Of a DNA stretch of 64,000 bases, positions 1 through 13,308 are shown one piece after another; position 1 is the stretch's first letter; the number at the start of each line of letters is the position of its first letter. The DNA is from Trochalopteron elliotii (Eukaryota > Chordata > Aves > Passeriformes > Leiothrichidae): contig JANPWX010000449.1 of NCBI GenBank assembly GCA_024734555.1, positions 4,026,179-4,090,178 of the forward strand, in the 5' to 3' direction. The notes beneath the pieces are model-generated. The model saw only the letters and a list, made by a program, of their open reading frames with translations, made no database searches and was not told where the DNA came from. A program made the position numbers and the translations under genes.

Positions 1-2700
1 AGAGAAGCTGGAGTGTTGAGCTCTGCCAGTGGTTATCCCATTTGTGGTATTTGGACACCGTAACTATAAATGATCCAAAAGAAAAGCAGTTTCTAGAAAT
101 TTACAGAAGAACGGGACTGAAGGATATACTGAGAAACGCAGAAGGTACTGCAGAAACAAATCATGGGTGAAATGGGGCATGTTCAGAGGTCCAATACAGA
201 AACAAATGGAAGTTGTGAGCTGTCCCCAGAATGTAAGCACTAGGGATGAAGGACAATGGAAGGTCTAAGGAAAAATTAGAGTAAACTTGAAGAAAAAGAG
301 ACAAAATTATCCTAATATTTAGATTAATAAACAGAAACTCAATGGTACGCACTGCTGAACAACAGTCAACATGTATCTATTGCATTTAGAGCAATGTCCA
401 GACAGGTAGCTGATAAGCAGATAAACTTGTATTTAGTAGCAACAAAATATAATAACTTGTGAAACCTTCTCTCTTTTTTTCCTGCCATAAACAATAGTAC
501 CTATATTCTTGCTAACAACTGAATTTACAGGTATTACATTTCCTATACAAAGCGACACAAATTTCAAGCAAATAAACTCCAAACTCAGAACATGCTGTAT
601 AACAGAAATGGTGTTACATAAGTTGGAGGCAAAAGAAGGATCATAGTTCCATTCAAAACAATGCTGTGATACATACTCAAGGTTGTACACTTCAACTGAT
701 TAAATTTCTTATCTCATGTAGTGTTGCCCTCAGTTTCTCTTGAAAATGCAAGTGTTTGAAATCTTGCAGTGCTGTTCTCATGCAGCTTCAAGAAAACAAT
801 GTATATTTTTAGAAATTATCTTGTGTTTACATTTTTCTCCTCTGGGAGGAGAAATGTGATGGATGGTGATGTTCACCATCCAGGTCGAAGAGGTGGCAAC
901 CTGTGTAGCCAATCTCTCGACCTTTGTACAAATGTATATAAGTACTGGAGTCAGATAATTGAGGAAGGGAAGCTTTCCCTTGACCTGCTGCGTCTGTCTC
1001 ATTCCTCGTGTGCCTTGAAACTGCCACAATGCAGGATTTTAGTACACTCTGATTTCTGTAACAGTAAGCATACTGATTTACCTTTTGAAATATCTTTTTC
1101 TTGTACCATACTTTCATTTCGTCACATTTCTGGGTTTTAATTTAGTGTCAGAATGGTATTTATTAACATCTCCTAAGGATGCTGAAAGATACCTACAGCG
1201 GGCTATTAGGAAGCCAGAGGCTGGATTTTTCTTACCGTAATGGTCAAACTGACACTCTGTTCAGCTCTGGTGACCAGACATTAAAATAAAAGTTACTGAA
1301 TTTGGAGAGCAACAATGATGGTTCTTAATCTGGGAATCATGCCTTGCAATGAAACATTAAGTGCAGGCCAGTGTCTTTCAAGAAGGTTAGATGTGAATTG
1401 ACCTTGTCTCTCCAGATAATAACCCACATTCTGCTAAAAGAGCCTATTACCAATGTCAACAAGCTCTTTCATTTGGCAGTGCAGGCATTAACAAATCCAG
1501 GTAGCTGTAATGTGAAGGCAGCAATATCTAAACTGGAAATATGAGCAAATTTTATCACTGATGCCAGCTATTACTGGAACAGCTAAGAAATTAACAAATA
1601 ACTTTAATCATATTAAATTTTCTTTTCTATTTTTTGATGCAGTCCCATAAAGGCAGGACATCCATGACAACAGTATTTTCAAGTCAGTAAGAAAATGTCA
1701 GACAGCCACCAAACTGTCTAATCTCAAATGTAATAGTGTGATTTTTGCCCCCCAAAAAAGACATAAATGGAATTTCTGAAGCTCAGTTGCCACTACATAT
1801 CAGTAGTTACAAACAACCTTATTAGCTAAGTTAATAATAATGCAAAGCAACATATAAAATCTCTCTTGATTTTTTCTGACATATTTACTAGCTATAAATG
1901 AACAGGAAACATAAGATGCTTAAAATTTCAAAAGTTTAAGGCTGTAATAATGACTTAGGTTAACTGCAGTTTGTTACATTTATTTATGAAAAGCTGAAGT
2001 AAAACTGAAGCAGAAGAATATATTTAATAAGTTATGTTTCATCAATACTTCTCTTCATCCTTCACCCAGCTCTGGAAATAGGCATTGCTGGGTGCATATT
2101 GGAAGAATGTCCAAGACACTGACTTTTAAATGATCTCTCTAAATAGTCACATAATACTTGTTCAAATGAGACAATAGTTATGCCTTTGAAAAATCAGATG
2201 TCATTTGACACTATCATGCCTACGAGCATCCTGTCTGCTACTCATACCCACAAGGAAGTGTGCAGGACTTCATTACCATACTGTGCAAATTGTGCATTAC
2301 CCTTATTTTTTCCATTTATCACAGAGGCCTGTCCTCCTATCTTCACGTACAAGGGATTTTCTAATAGCTAATCCGCTGTATACTGCAGTTAAGCAATTGT
2401 GAACAAAACACAAATCAACTAACATTCATTGTAAATATTCTGCAATTCTTCCTTTGCCATTTTTATCTGAATGGCAAATTTTGATTCTGCAATTAAACAC
2501 CAGGACACAAAACTTGAAAGGCTCTCCCAAGCTGTCTCTTCCAAACCCCTCAGACTGGTTGGCTGTTTCCAAGCTAAATTTATTGCACTTATGTAAGTAC
2601 CAGCTTTATCCTTCTCTTCCCCTCCCAAGTTTGCTTCCTGCAGTAATTCTGAAGAGATGTTATATCTCCTCTCAGCATCCATTTTATTACACTAAGCAAG
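1..2700. other. Intronic DNA, no recognisable element
   Basis: AT-rich sequence with stop codons in all frames. The open frames near 769-1140 on both strands are short, overlap each other and carry no motif I recognise. I see no RNA gene and no repeat I can name. Confidence 0.7.
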
Positions 2701-2739
2701 CCAAGCTGTCTTGGCCCTTAGTAAGAAATGTCCTCTTCT

Positions 2740-2960
2740 CCCCCATTGTCCCTGAACTCAGTCCAAGAAAAATGTGGTTGCTCTGTACCATGGGGACCAG
2801 AACTGTACAAAGTATTCCAGAAAAGATGCAACTACAGCCTCATTGGTCACATGCCTAGTACACTGAGAAATTTTCTTTGCCTCTCTTCAATGACCGGTGA
2901 TATGCCATTTAACAGCAAATAGTTTTGCTATTAATCTCTACATGAGTGACCTCTTTGCTC
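2740..2960 (-). repeat. Possible ancient CR1/L3-type LINE remnant
   Basis: Read on the plus strand, the segment around 2790-2830 (GGGGACCAGAACTGTAC, then AGTATTCCAG) resembles the reverse complement of the part of CR1/L3 LINEs that encodes an 'SVQFWGP'-type peptide, followed by text like the 'asymmetric filter' of old amniote CR1 copies. The match is short and heavily diverged, and I cannot place ends. It may be chance. Confidence 0.35.
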
Positions 2961-3179
2961 ATTTTTGGGCTGTTCCATTTCACTGCAAATCAATTCTGTG
3001 GTGCTCAAGGTCATCCAGCTTGCCTCTCCGATACTCTGATTTTCCCATTCACGAGCAATGCACTTCAGCACTGTGTGTGCTGCAAAAACCATTAAAATGC
3101 TACTCTGCAGATTGTACTCTGGTCCCTAAAAACATCCCAAAAATAAAACTGACTGTAAGATCAACCTTTTAGAAACTCC

Positions 3180-6100
3180 TATTAGCAAGCTGTCCCCGTC
3201 TGGATTCTCCCTTCTGTCTTACAGGCCACTGCCTGCCCTCTGACTGCCACATGCCACTTTTTCCAGCACAAGGGACTGTTTCCTGCATGAAACCGAGTGA
3301 GATGTTCCTCTGAAGTCCAACTACATTTGCTAGACAGGAATTCCTTCCATTCCAGGCTATCCTTCGGTCTGGAATGAGTTTTTTTGATAAAGATATGTGG
3401 AGATTATTTTCTAGTTTCCTGCATCCTTAACCACCTATTTTGCTGACAAGTGCCCTGTAAGCATTCTAGGTCAGTATTAGGAATGTGAAGGTGCTGTGAC
3501 CACTCTGCTGCCACTGATGCTGTAGGCTCCCACTGCATTCACCATCTCAAGGTCAGCCCTGGCTCACCTTACAGCAATCCAAGGATGCAATCCAGGTGCA
3601 TTACGCTTACACTGCTCCTCACCCCCTTTCTATTCCTGTTGTATATAAAGGATACCTGCTTTCAGGAGTGACTCTTGGTGCCTTATGGTCTGCAGTGCCC
3701 ATCTTTTGGCAGTGACAGTGACAGTGGAGCAGTCTGAAGGCAATTGGGCTCCTTGCTCACCTTGGGTCTGTGTCTAAGCACCCCTGGAGGACAGTGGCAT
3801 CCCATTTGGCAGGGCTTGCTGGTCCCCTGTGATGGCCCATGTTGGCTCTGACAGGGCAGTGGGAAGCAAACATTAAGAGAGGTCCTGATCAAGGCAATGC
3901 TACACATCAAAGTGGGAAATGAGTTTGGGAGGAGTGATCCCATGAGCCAAAAACCTGCTGTCAGGTCAGTATCTAGTGTCCTTGTGAGGACTTTGGTGAA
4001 CTTCTGCCATGCTGACTGGCAGGGTTTTGGAAGCAGTCTCCCTGGTAATAGGTGACTCTGCCCTGAGCAAAATCTGAAAAGCTGATACTTCACTTGCCCG
4101 GTAGTGTCCAGGTGGGCAAAAAACTCTTTCAGAGTTAACAGAAGGCAGTGACAGCTGGTTATTTCAGGTACTTCAGGTTCTTCTTGGTGTGACTCATACC
4201 AAATGGGAATGTACTGAAAGGCCCCAGTACTAGGGATAGAAGGAAAAATATTAATGAGAGAAAACCTCCTAGGAGCAAGTTATTAATTTTCTGACTTCTT
4301 TCCACTTGGGTTTCTACACATTTTTAATAGATTTAAACATGGTCCATAATCAGAGAAAAATAATCATTAACAAATACAGTGTAATTTCATTTAATATTCC
4401 AAGTTTTCCACTGTTCTACCAGGAGAACCTGTTAAGTGCTTGGATATGCACACTTACATTTTCAGATGTAATTTGGGAGAAACATGGAAGCAATAATAAT
4501 AACGAAAAACTCTAATGGAGCTAAGCAAATTTAATTCTAAAGCTGAGTACACAATGTAAAAGGGTACTGGTAAGGGACATAAGCTATCTTAGCAGCAATC
4601 CTAGCCTATTGATTTTTTGTGAAGGATCCATTTGTTTTTGAGCTCTCTGTCAGAGGATGATGTTTAATTCTGCAGTAAGCATGCAGAAGGAGCATGTGTT
4701 ATGTTTCACAGATAATGCAAAACAAAGCATTTGTTCACCCTCCTGCTTTGACTGGAAGGCATTGCATTTTCTAGGACAACAAAAAAGGACTGCTATCCAA
4801 GCTTTCTAAGATGTTCAATAATCATAAAAATAGTGAGAAAATCTAATCTTTGAAGAATAAAAGAACAATTTTCTCTTAGCTTTTCCAGGTTTTTGATGTG
4901 ATCAAAAGCAGTCAATTTACTGCACACAGCACAGGATACTGCTTACTCGGGAATTTGTTTAACCTGAGTTTTATCAAACAGCTAAATTAAGGAAAAAGCC
5001 AAACTATTCCAACCGAATTTCCAGATCCAGATCTATTCCTCAAAAATACTACTGCTGTTAAAGCTAAATACAAGTACTTTCGGAGAAGCTATGCTTCTCA
5101 TTTCTCTTATGCATAATTTTACAAATATTAATTGTAAGTGACACTATGAGTAAAGACTGAGAAAAAAACCCCCGCCTTTTGCAAACAATCTATCTAAACT
5201 CTTATAATTTTTGGGACCAGCTTACCAAAAAATGGCCTTGAAAATCCTTTTAAACACCAAGCTGAGACCATAACCTTAGGACCAGGAGGGTCCACAATTA
5301 GTGCGCGACACATTTTATTTGAATTCTGATTAAATATAAGCATAACCAAATAGACTAAGGATGGCTGTAAAATTACAACATCACTTATTTTCAAGTGATG
5401 AAAATCAAGACAAACAGTTTAATTCAGTTTCATGCAAATGACCTGGAAAATGTCACAGAAAACTGAAACTGGCAAAAAAATAAAAAGAAGTTGTAAACGT
5501 CATTTAATACAAAGAAATATGTTAGGATTACCAGAGGTCAGAAGCAGTGGCAGGTAAGAAAAACAAGCTTTCACTTTAAAGAATGTAAGTAGAGAAAAAG
5601 GTACGAGCCATAAACTCTATTTGATGGCACACACAAACTCAGAAAGGAACTGGTGCCAAGAGCTTAGATGGAACAAAGATAAAAAACATGACATAAATCT
5701 GAAATGTGACACAGTGGCGCAGCATGGAGGGTGACTTATGCCTGCACACACAGAGATCTTCTTGAGGGCACAAGGAGATGCTTCCCCATACCATGCTTCC
5801 CCATTACCACAAATCACCACCAAGGGGATACCACATCACCACAAACCACCTCCTCCCAGGGGACCACGGGCACAGGTAGGGCCTCCCCTCACTGGCAGGG
5901 ATGTGTGAGCATTTGCACATCTTCATCACCTTCCCATGGGTGCAAAACAGGGTTATGCTCAGAAAAAAAGTGACGTTTCTGGGTGCAAGCAGCTCTTCTG
6001 GAAACTGAAGATAGGTATTCTCAAGGCACAGTCAGGTTTAACCTATACAGGTGTGATATCAGTATCAATAAAAATTGCAGGAAATAGCTACAAAGCCCAT

Positions 6101-9100
6101 CTATGGAGATGCCAAGATGACACCAAACCCCTGCCATCCTGGCCTCGCAGGCCAGGCTTTTCAGCTGCCCACCTCCATCAGCAATGCAGGCTTATGAGGC
6201 GGAAACACTGGGGAGGGCTCTCACACACTCTGGCAGAAAGACTTTGGTCTGTAGTATAAAAACTCTTGAGTCTTTCCTGAACACCAGACAGCATTTTTAA
6301 AGTGCCAAATCCACAGACTATTTAGTTTCTACTGCTGGTTTTTAGCACAGCCCTCCTGGCCACCCTGTCCATGTTTGTCCACTTTGTCCAGGAGTACCTG
6401 CAGTGGGCACGCACCCATGCAATAGTCCAGATTTCAGCAGCTGGTATTACAAGCATTGTCTCTGCCTTTAATCTATTCCTTAATGCACCTGGAAAATGTA
6501 CCTGAACCAGCACTGAGCTAGCACTGTCAGCACACAAAGTTGCTGCTAAAGTGGGAAAACTGAGTGTTTATTTTCACATATTTCTGATGGAGATAAATTA
6601 TGTGTACAGGGAGCAGAGTGTCCTATTTTCTGCTGCATTACATTATCTTCTCTGAGTCGGTTTTTTTGCTCTCTCTTCAGAGCTTAATAATGCCAATTTT
6701 TCTGTATAAACTCATGCATATGCAAAAAGAGGTGGAAGGCCTGAATCAGAACATGACTGATACATTCAGGTTCCTTCCTAACCATCAGCATAAGATAAGC
6801 ACACAAGACCTTGTGTACACCATGCCTGCTTAGAGGAGAGGTGGCTCAGAGATAATACACACATGTAAGTACAAGTGCACATTTTGAAATAGGATCTCAT
6901 TTCTAGTCAGGCACAGAAGTTCCACCTTGTCTGTAATAAACAGCAATTGCTTTGTGCCTGGTTTAGGATCCCACATTAACACAGCATTCCAAATTTCTTG
7001 TAGAGAAAGCAAAGTTTTCAGCAGCCTGCTTCTATCACTAGTGACCTCTTCAGCATGCAACACAAACCACACAGAGCAGACAGACTACTTGTCCTCATAA
7101 TGCCCAGGTTCTTTCAAGAATTTTTTTTTGTTTCAAGTTTATTGCCTTGGTGTGAGATAAATTTCTGCAGTCCCAAGGTGGGTTTTTTACCCTGCCCTAC
7201 AGCAGTGGAAAAATTAGCCTTATACTTTCTAAGCTGTCTTCTCAAGTTTCAGGAGTTTTTTTGTTATTTTCATTTTTCTTTCCTCAAAGATAAAAATTCT
7301 TTTTCAAACTTACCTGTAAGTCTGCAAACATTGAATTCCAGGACTCAAAAATGCCATTAACTGTGTCACTCACAGTGTTGTCAGGAGTGACAAGAAAATG
7401 AAAGAAAAGATGATCTCCATGTCAGAACTTCTGGGCTACATCTATATTAAGTGGTAAAATGAGGTAGAGATTGATCAGATACGATGTGAATCATGTCTTC
7501 AGACACAACAATTACCCTGTAACACAGAGTGGCCACAAACTGCACATTGGAAACAGCCCAGGGCCTGTGCTAGCTCCAAACTAGCCCTGCGAAAAATGTG
7601 ATGTGTGCAAACAACCTTATGGCTATGCCTTGAATCAAATATGTCCTGTTGAGAAGTCTCTGCCGAAAATTCTGGATACACAGATTTCCTTATTAGAGGG
7701 TCCGCAAGAGCTTGCATTTAGGCTTCATTTATATGGTTGGTGGCTGGACAACAATGGTGCCAAGAATCAGGAACACGCAATGAGACAATATAGTGCCTGA
7801 GTCCCACAGTCTGAGGAAAGGTTTATTACTGTTTTTCCCAAAAAATGACCTAAGGAATACATCAGGACACAACTATTGATTGAAAGGAAGCACTTTTACA
7901 GCTGCCAAGATCAGAAGTATTATTAAACAAAAAAAAAAAAAAAAAAGGCTTCTTCAGGTTAGGAAAGGAACCTAGAAAATAAGTTTTATCTGCCACAAAA
8001 CACCATTTTGTACAATTAAGCTATATTCCTGAACAAAAACTATTAAAATGAAAAAAACCCTGTTGTTACAGGTCACAGAAAAACTGGATGTTATTTGATT
8101 CTGCTTAAAATGATCTAAAACCAAGATACACTAATTCCATGAACCTAAAAGCTATTTTTAGCTTTCAGTGCTACAGATGAGTTGCAAAATCTGACCCTGT
8201 ATTGTTACAGGCTCGGACCTTCTCTAATTAAGCTCTGTCTAGTTATCAAACTAACAATTGAGGAAAACATAGCTGCATTTTTCTTGGTATTACAGGAGAT
8301 AGGAAACATGGTTTTTTTTTTTTGGCATGCTGTGTATGCTCAAAATCAGTTCAACAGGGAGAGAAATCTGTGGGTTGGAAAACAGAGACAAGGTTGCAAG
8401 CAAAGAATGATGGCAACACCCCAAGCCCTGGGCTGGAGGAGGTGTTCAGTTCAGTAGCACAAAGCTCAGCAACATGCAGGGGGTTATTTTATGGAACAGC
8501 ACCATTTAGCCAAAAATCTTCAACTAAGATTTATCCTGTCAAGTTCAAAAATGACAGGAACTCTGCAACTAATAAAAGATGTGTGTGTAAATACACATGT
8601 GTAAGGGCAAACCAAAACCACTCTGCCATGTCTGTCACCTATTTTATTATGAAGACAGGGATGGACTTTATTGAGTGATCAGGGCAAAACCAAAGGTTGT
8701 AAATTTAAAGACTATGCATACAAAACACAAGTCAGATTTACACAGCACCATGACTGTCTTTGGAAATGTGGTGTAGAGTGTGAAGATTATGGAAGCCAGA
8801 ACCACTGTGCTGAGCAAACAACAGCAGCAGCCTGAGAGCAAACCAGCTCCCCCAGCAGGGAGAAAGGACCTTCTGTGTGCCTGGGGCTACAGAGTCAGAG
8901 CAAAACTAAGGATTGTTAGAAGGAAGTGTGGAGATCCCAAGAGCTCCAGTCATCATGCCACCTAAGAAGGAAGGGGGTGGGATGAGAATAGCGACAAGCT
9001 TTCTCACACCCACCGGACCAGTGGCTCAGTGTGGTCTGAAGCTGATTTTCATTCTTTCACCTTCCTGGTTTGGAATCTGGGATTGCTGTTCTCTATTTTG

Positions 9101-12100
9101 CAGGCATGCAATTTCTTACACTAGGGAGGACCCAGGTAAATCTGGCAGGCACAGGAAAAGTGAGCATCCAAATAAAACAGCATGGCAAACAAACCCCTTT
9201 GTTCATCACTCATGGTCTGGGCCATGCAGCCCACCCTGCTGCCACAGTGTCCCAGACTGGACACTGGAACACCACCACCTGCTTCTGTACTCTGTTTTAG
9301 AAGTTAATTTCATGGCATTTTAGAATTGATGTGCCTATCTTTGAGGTGGGAAGGTCTAAGGCTGTGAGAGGGTGTTAGTGTTAGGGCAGTGGTGGAGCCT
9401 GCCCTGGAAGCCAGCACCCTCCCTGAGGTCATGATGCTGCATCCAAACCCATGGAAAATGCAACTGCAGGCATAACCATCTTCATTGAAGACATGTAAAA
9501 ATCACTAATGGTATCATAACCCAATAGAAGAAAAGTCTGCTGTGGAAAGATGCAACCTAATGTGTTTTCAGATTACATGCTGAATGGGAAGAGGAGCCCA
9601 GGAAAACTGGGAGCCCAAGACAGACTGAGCTGACAAAAGAAAATCCATTAAAGGACAGATTCCCAGAGTTAGGGCAGACAGGCTGGCAACTGTCATGCAG
9701 ACCTGCCTAAGCAGGGTAAACTGGCAGGTGACACTGATGCCAAAACGATTTTTGACAACACCACCACCCATAACACAGCCCTGGTGATGCCTGAACCACC
9801 AGACTCAGTTCCATTCACTGCCATAGAGACACTGTAAAAAGTTCAGAAAATCTGGGGCAGTTCTGATAAGAACGTCAAAAACTCTTAAATAGGAGTTTTT
9901 GGCACAAGGGGATTAAATAGCCTGATTTTTTGGGTAAGATTAAAAGCTAAATATGGACAGCATTGCTTGACTAAGCAAAAAGCAAAGAAGTGAGAAAGCA
10001 CACTGCAAATATCTAAGGGAGATATACACCCACAACAAAAAGAACAGACTTCTTTATCATAAATCAAGAAGGAATATAATTGCACGCAATGGCATGGCAT
10101 AAAAAAAAAAGAAATTAAAACTTACCCTGAAAGAAAAAATGTCTTTGCAACAGTGATTTATTAGTCCACTGTTAAATGTTCTGTATGTACTTGATATATT
10201 TAAAAATTATACTAGATGATCAAACAATGAATTTACAATACAGAAAATTCTTGTCCTGAAGGGAAGTTAATTGAATGACCTCACATCAGAATTCTAGGTT
10301 TGTCTGCATTAGACATTACTGGGAGGCAAAAAAAGAAAAGCCTAAATTTAGATTCAGTAATCTTAAAACAATCAGTATCATCTGATCCAGAGATGTAAGT
10401 AGTTTACAGCAGTTACAGCTGTTGCAACAAACAAGGCAAAGATTTATTATGTAAGCAATTAAACACCCATTATACACAATGCATTGTGTTCCCTGGCTTG
10501 CCAAGAATGACAAAAACACATTGAACAGTGCTAAGGTTGAAACAGACTCTGCAACCCAAACTTGGCTAGAACTGTACAAGAGCAGGATTGTGCTGCCAGG
10601 CTTTGCAAGGTGCTGACACACAGTCAGATAAATAGTACTGGAGTACAGAACATGAAGTTGTGCCTTGGAGCCCCTCTCTACACAAGGCTGTGAAGACACG
10701 CAATCCTTGTTTTGATTTAGAAGACAACTTGCAACCAACACCTGCTGTGATGGATTTTCACAAGTTCCTCAGTGCAGTTGGAGGTCTAGCATGTTTCAAT
10801 GCACCATACCACTTTTGGTATTTGCTTCTGACAGACTTCCAGAGGAAGCAGACTGACTTCCTACTCTTCTCCAACACAGTTGGTACACTTAAATTAAGCT
10901 GTGCACCTTCGTCTTTTGTAGAAAATCTAGAGCAGAGTCTGTTCAACAGGAACAGGGCCTGGGAAGAACAGACCATTCCCTCTTCCCTTGTTTCTACAGT
11001 AGTAGGTCAGAGTAGTGTTGCCACATTGAATAATCAGGAGGAGTTAATTAACACCTCTTTGCAGCATTGCAATAGAATGCACCCAATTAAACTTCTTACA
11101 GAATCAAGCATGGCACCTCCCTTCTCCCAATAAATCTGCCATTTCAACTAAATTTGTAGAAAACACCCTCCAGATTTACCAAACCAAAATAAGTTCTTCA
11201 TATGTTATGATCATTTCACATGCCAACATTCTTCAACTGTTCCTGAAGTGGAAGTAAAGGACAGAATATGGATTTACAGAGACAGCATTACATCCCCAAG
11301 TCAACAGTCTAAAACAGTCCTGCTTTTTCAAACAAACAGCTAATGTGATTGACAGGTTAATGAGGGCTGTTAAAAAGGTTTGACAGTGCAAATGCACCTC
11401 ATGTTCATGCATACTGATGTGCTGTTTACGGTTAACAGGAGAGAATGGTTGGATTCAACTGTCCTCTTTAGTGCAAATACAAAAGGGGATCATGAGTCTA
11501 CCAGCATCACTGATTGTGTGTTTATGGCAGGCTCAGTTCTCTACAGCAATTCCTATCTCTCCTGGTGTCTTCTTAATGGTCAACTCCAAGCAGACAAATC
11601 AGCTATGGGGCCTTTCTATGTCTTCTAACAGAAACTGAATTAAAGTTGTGACTGGTCTCTTGTACAGTGTCAAAACACCAGGTTCAAGCCACTTATATTC
11701 TGTTTGTTTGCACAGCCACAGGAAGCAAAATCAGGGAACAGAGGGTGGTCTTTGCCCTCTCCCAGGTTATGTTCATTGTGGTACATAAAATGAAGCCCCC
11801 CACTTCATGCACTACAGTTTTTGGCGTTGGATCCAGCCTTTCTTCTACCTACACATATTTAACGTTAATTAAAAATATTGCTTTATAGATACCATTAGAA
11901 AGCTGTCCAACATACCTTGTAAGTAGAATTATGGATTTTAACATAGGCAAGCTCTAAAAAAAGTCTTCAGTATTACAACTCTTTTAAAACTGACTGACTT
12001 AGCCACAGTAGTTTTAATAAAAAATATGTTGAATATAGACCATCCATTTTCTAACCAAAAGCAATTTTAAAGATTTCTAGACTACTAAGGAATCATTGCT

Positions 12101-12340
12101 TTGTTTCCCTAATTAAAACAACTACATAGGATTTTCCCAAGTTTGGGAATGGGTTTACTTTCCCACTTGTACAATTGAACAATTTTGCGACAACCAGTAC
12201 CATGAACTCTGGCTCACTGAAAGTCTACTTTTCATGAACTCTGTATTTTTTTTTTTTAACAGAGATTGCTTGACTGTAACTGACATTTGAAGAACAGGGA
12301 AAAGATCAGCTTTCATATTGAATTTTTTTAATGTATCCAG
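3180..12340. other. Intronic DNA with homopolymer runs, otherwise unannotated
   Basis: No exon, RNA gene or nameable mobile element seen. Homopolymers: A18 at 7929-7946, T12 at 8312-8323, T12 at 12246-12257. The segment 3660-4140 is more GC-rich and has a 136-codon open frame on the minus strand without a recognisable domain. The segment 10316-11133 has overlapping open frames on both strands (141 and 157 codons), also unrecognised. Both are treated as non-coding. Confidence 0.6.
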
Positions 12341-12346
12341 GTACAA
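12341..12346. repeat. Target-site duplication, left copy (GTACAA)
   Basis: GTACAA directly precedes the class II-like LTR and recurs directly after it at 12800-12805. The match extends to nine bases only because the LTR happens to start with TAT, as does the flank. Confidence 0.7.
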
Positions 12347-12799
12347 TATAAAGTGGCGAGTTCATGGGGGTGCTTTTGCCGGCTAGCAGTTCCCCAGGCC
12401 AATTTATAGCAGTTTGTGGGTCCTCCAATTAGCTGGTTCAAGCATGGATGAGGCTTGGAAATGAAGAAGCAGGTCCTGGCTCGGGTAGGTAAAAGTATTT
12501 ATTTCTGTGGCTCCATGTGCAGAGGAAGGAATGTGCTCGGGAGCCAGAGCCAGAAGCCAGAACAAGCCAGCACTGGAAGCCAGAATCCCTGCTTGGCCTC
12601 CGTGTCCCTCTTAAGTACTTGGGGATCGGCCTGGGCAGGAAGAAACTTCGGACCAATGGGGAAAAGGAAAGGGGGTGGGGTTAGATCGGGGGAAACCACA
12701 GAGGTCATCAGGGGTAGGGGGGTGGAAGGGACATACCAAGTACAGACAAATAACAAAATACAAATACAAATTCAAAAACCTAAAACATGCACTACAACA
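12347..12799 (-). mobile_element. Solo LTR, class II-like endogenous retrovirus, minus orientation
   Basis: A 453-bp block of distinct composition is flanked by a 6-bp direct repeat GTACAA (12341-12346 and 12800-12805), the duplication size typical of class II (ERVK/alpharetrovirus-like) insertions. On the minus strand it begins TGTTGTAGTG. It then shows, in LTR order, an ATTGG (inverted CCAAT) box at 12653-12657, a TATA-like TACTTAAG around 12611-12618 and a poly(A) signal AATAAA at 12498-12503. Its far end reads TATA where TGTA is expected on the plus strand, so one terminal dinucleotide seems mutated. No internal retroviral genes flank it, so it is a solo LTR. It has the same orientation as PDGFD. 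The family name is not determined. Confidence 0.75.
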
Positions 12800-12805
12800 G
12801 TACAA
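12800..12805. repeat. Target-site duplication, right copy (GTACAA)
   Basis: Right-hand copy of the six-base duplication flanking the minus-orientation solo LTR. Confidence 0.7.
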
Positions 12806-12844
12806 TATGACTAAAATGTGATAGTGAACCAGGAACCAGTATGG

Positions 12845-12849
12845 GCATG
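12845..12849. repeat. Target-site duplication, left copy (GCATG)
   Basis: Five bases immediately before the ERVL-like LTR, identical to those immediately after it. Confidence 0.9.
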
Positions 12850-13303
12850 TGTCCTAGTTTCAGCTAAGGTAGAGTTAATTTCTTCTCAGTAGCTGCAACA
12901 GTGCTGATTCAGAAAGAGAATGTTGATAACACACAGATTTAGGTTTTTGCTAAGTCATGTTTACCCTAAGTCAAGAACTCTTTTTTCTCTCCTAGTCTCA
13001 TGCTTCGCCAGTGACAAAGCATGCAAAAGAAACTGGGAGGGAGCTGGGACAGCTGACCCAAACTGCCCAAAGGGGATATTCCACACCACAGAACATCGCT
13101 TTTTGTTTACTGTTTGTTATCATCATTATTCAGTAATAATTATATTTTACCTTATTTTCAATTATTAAACTGTTCCTATCTCAAAATACAAATTTTACTT
13201 CATTCCTCCTTCCCATTCCACCAGGGTGGCAGGGTGGAGAGACAAGGGGGGTGAGTGAGTGGCTGTGTGGTGCCTAATTTCCATCTGGGCTTAAACCACA
13301 ACA
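12850..13303 (+). mobile_element. Solo LTR, avian ERVL-like (class III) family, plus orientation
   Basis: A 454-bp LTR beginning TGTCCTAGTTTCAGCT and ending TTAAACCACAACA, so it has the canonical TG...CA ends. The text matches my memory of a very abundant LTR family in songbird genomes: the AGAGTTAATTTCTTC start, the GACAGCTGACCCAAACTG/GGGATATTCCA middle, the AATTATTAAACTGTTC segment containing an ATTAAA poly(A) signal (13164-13169), and the GAGTGAGTGGCTGTGTGGTGC tail region. It is flanked by a perfect 5-bp target duplication GCATG (12845-12849 and 13304-13308), the size expected for this class. No retroviral interior is present, so it arose by LTR-LTR recombination. It is antisense to PDGFD. 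Confidence 0.92.
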
Positions 13304-13308
13304 GCATG
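13304..13308. repeat. Target-site duplication, right copy (GCATG)
   Basis: Right-hand copy flanking the ERVL-like solo LTR. Confidence 0.9.

Noticed and set aside
3683..4093. 136-codon minus-strand open frame
   Set aside because: Cys/Pro/Ser-rich composition without a motif, with no splice or promoter context; it is not PDGFD exon 4.
12438..12814. Open frames on both strands near 12.4-12.8 kb
   Set aside because: They fall inside the class II-like solo LTR, which is non-coding regulatory DNA of an old retrovirus.
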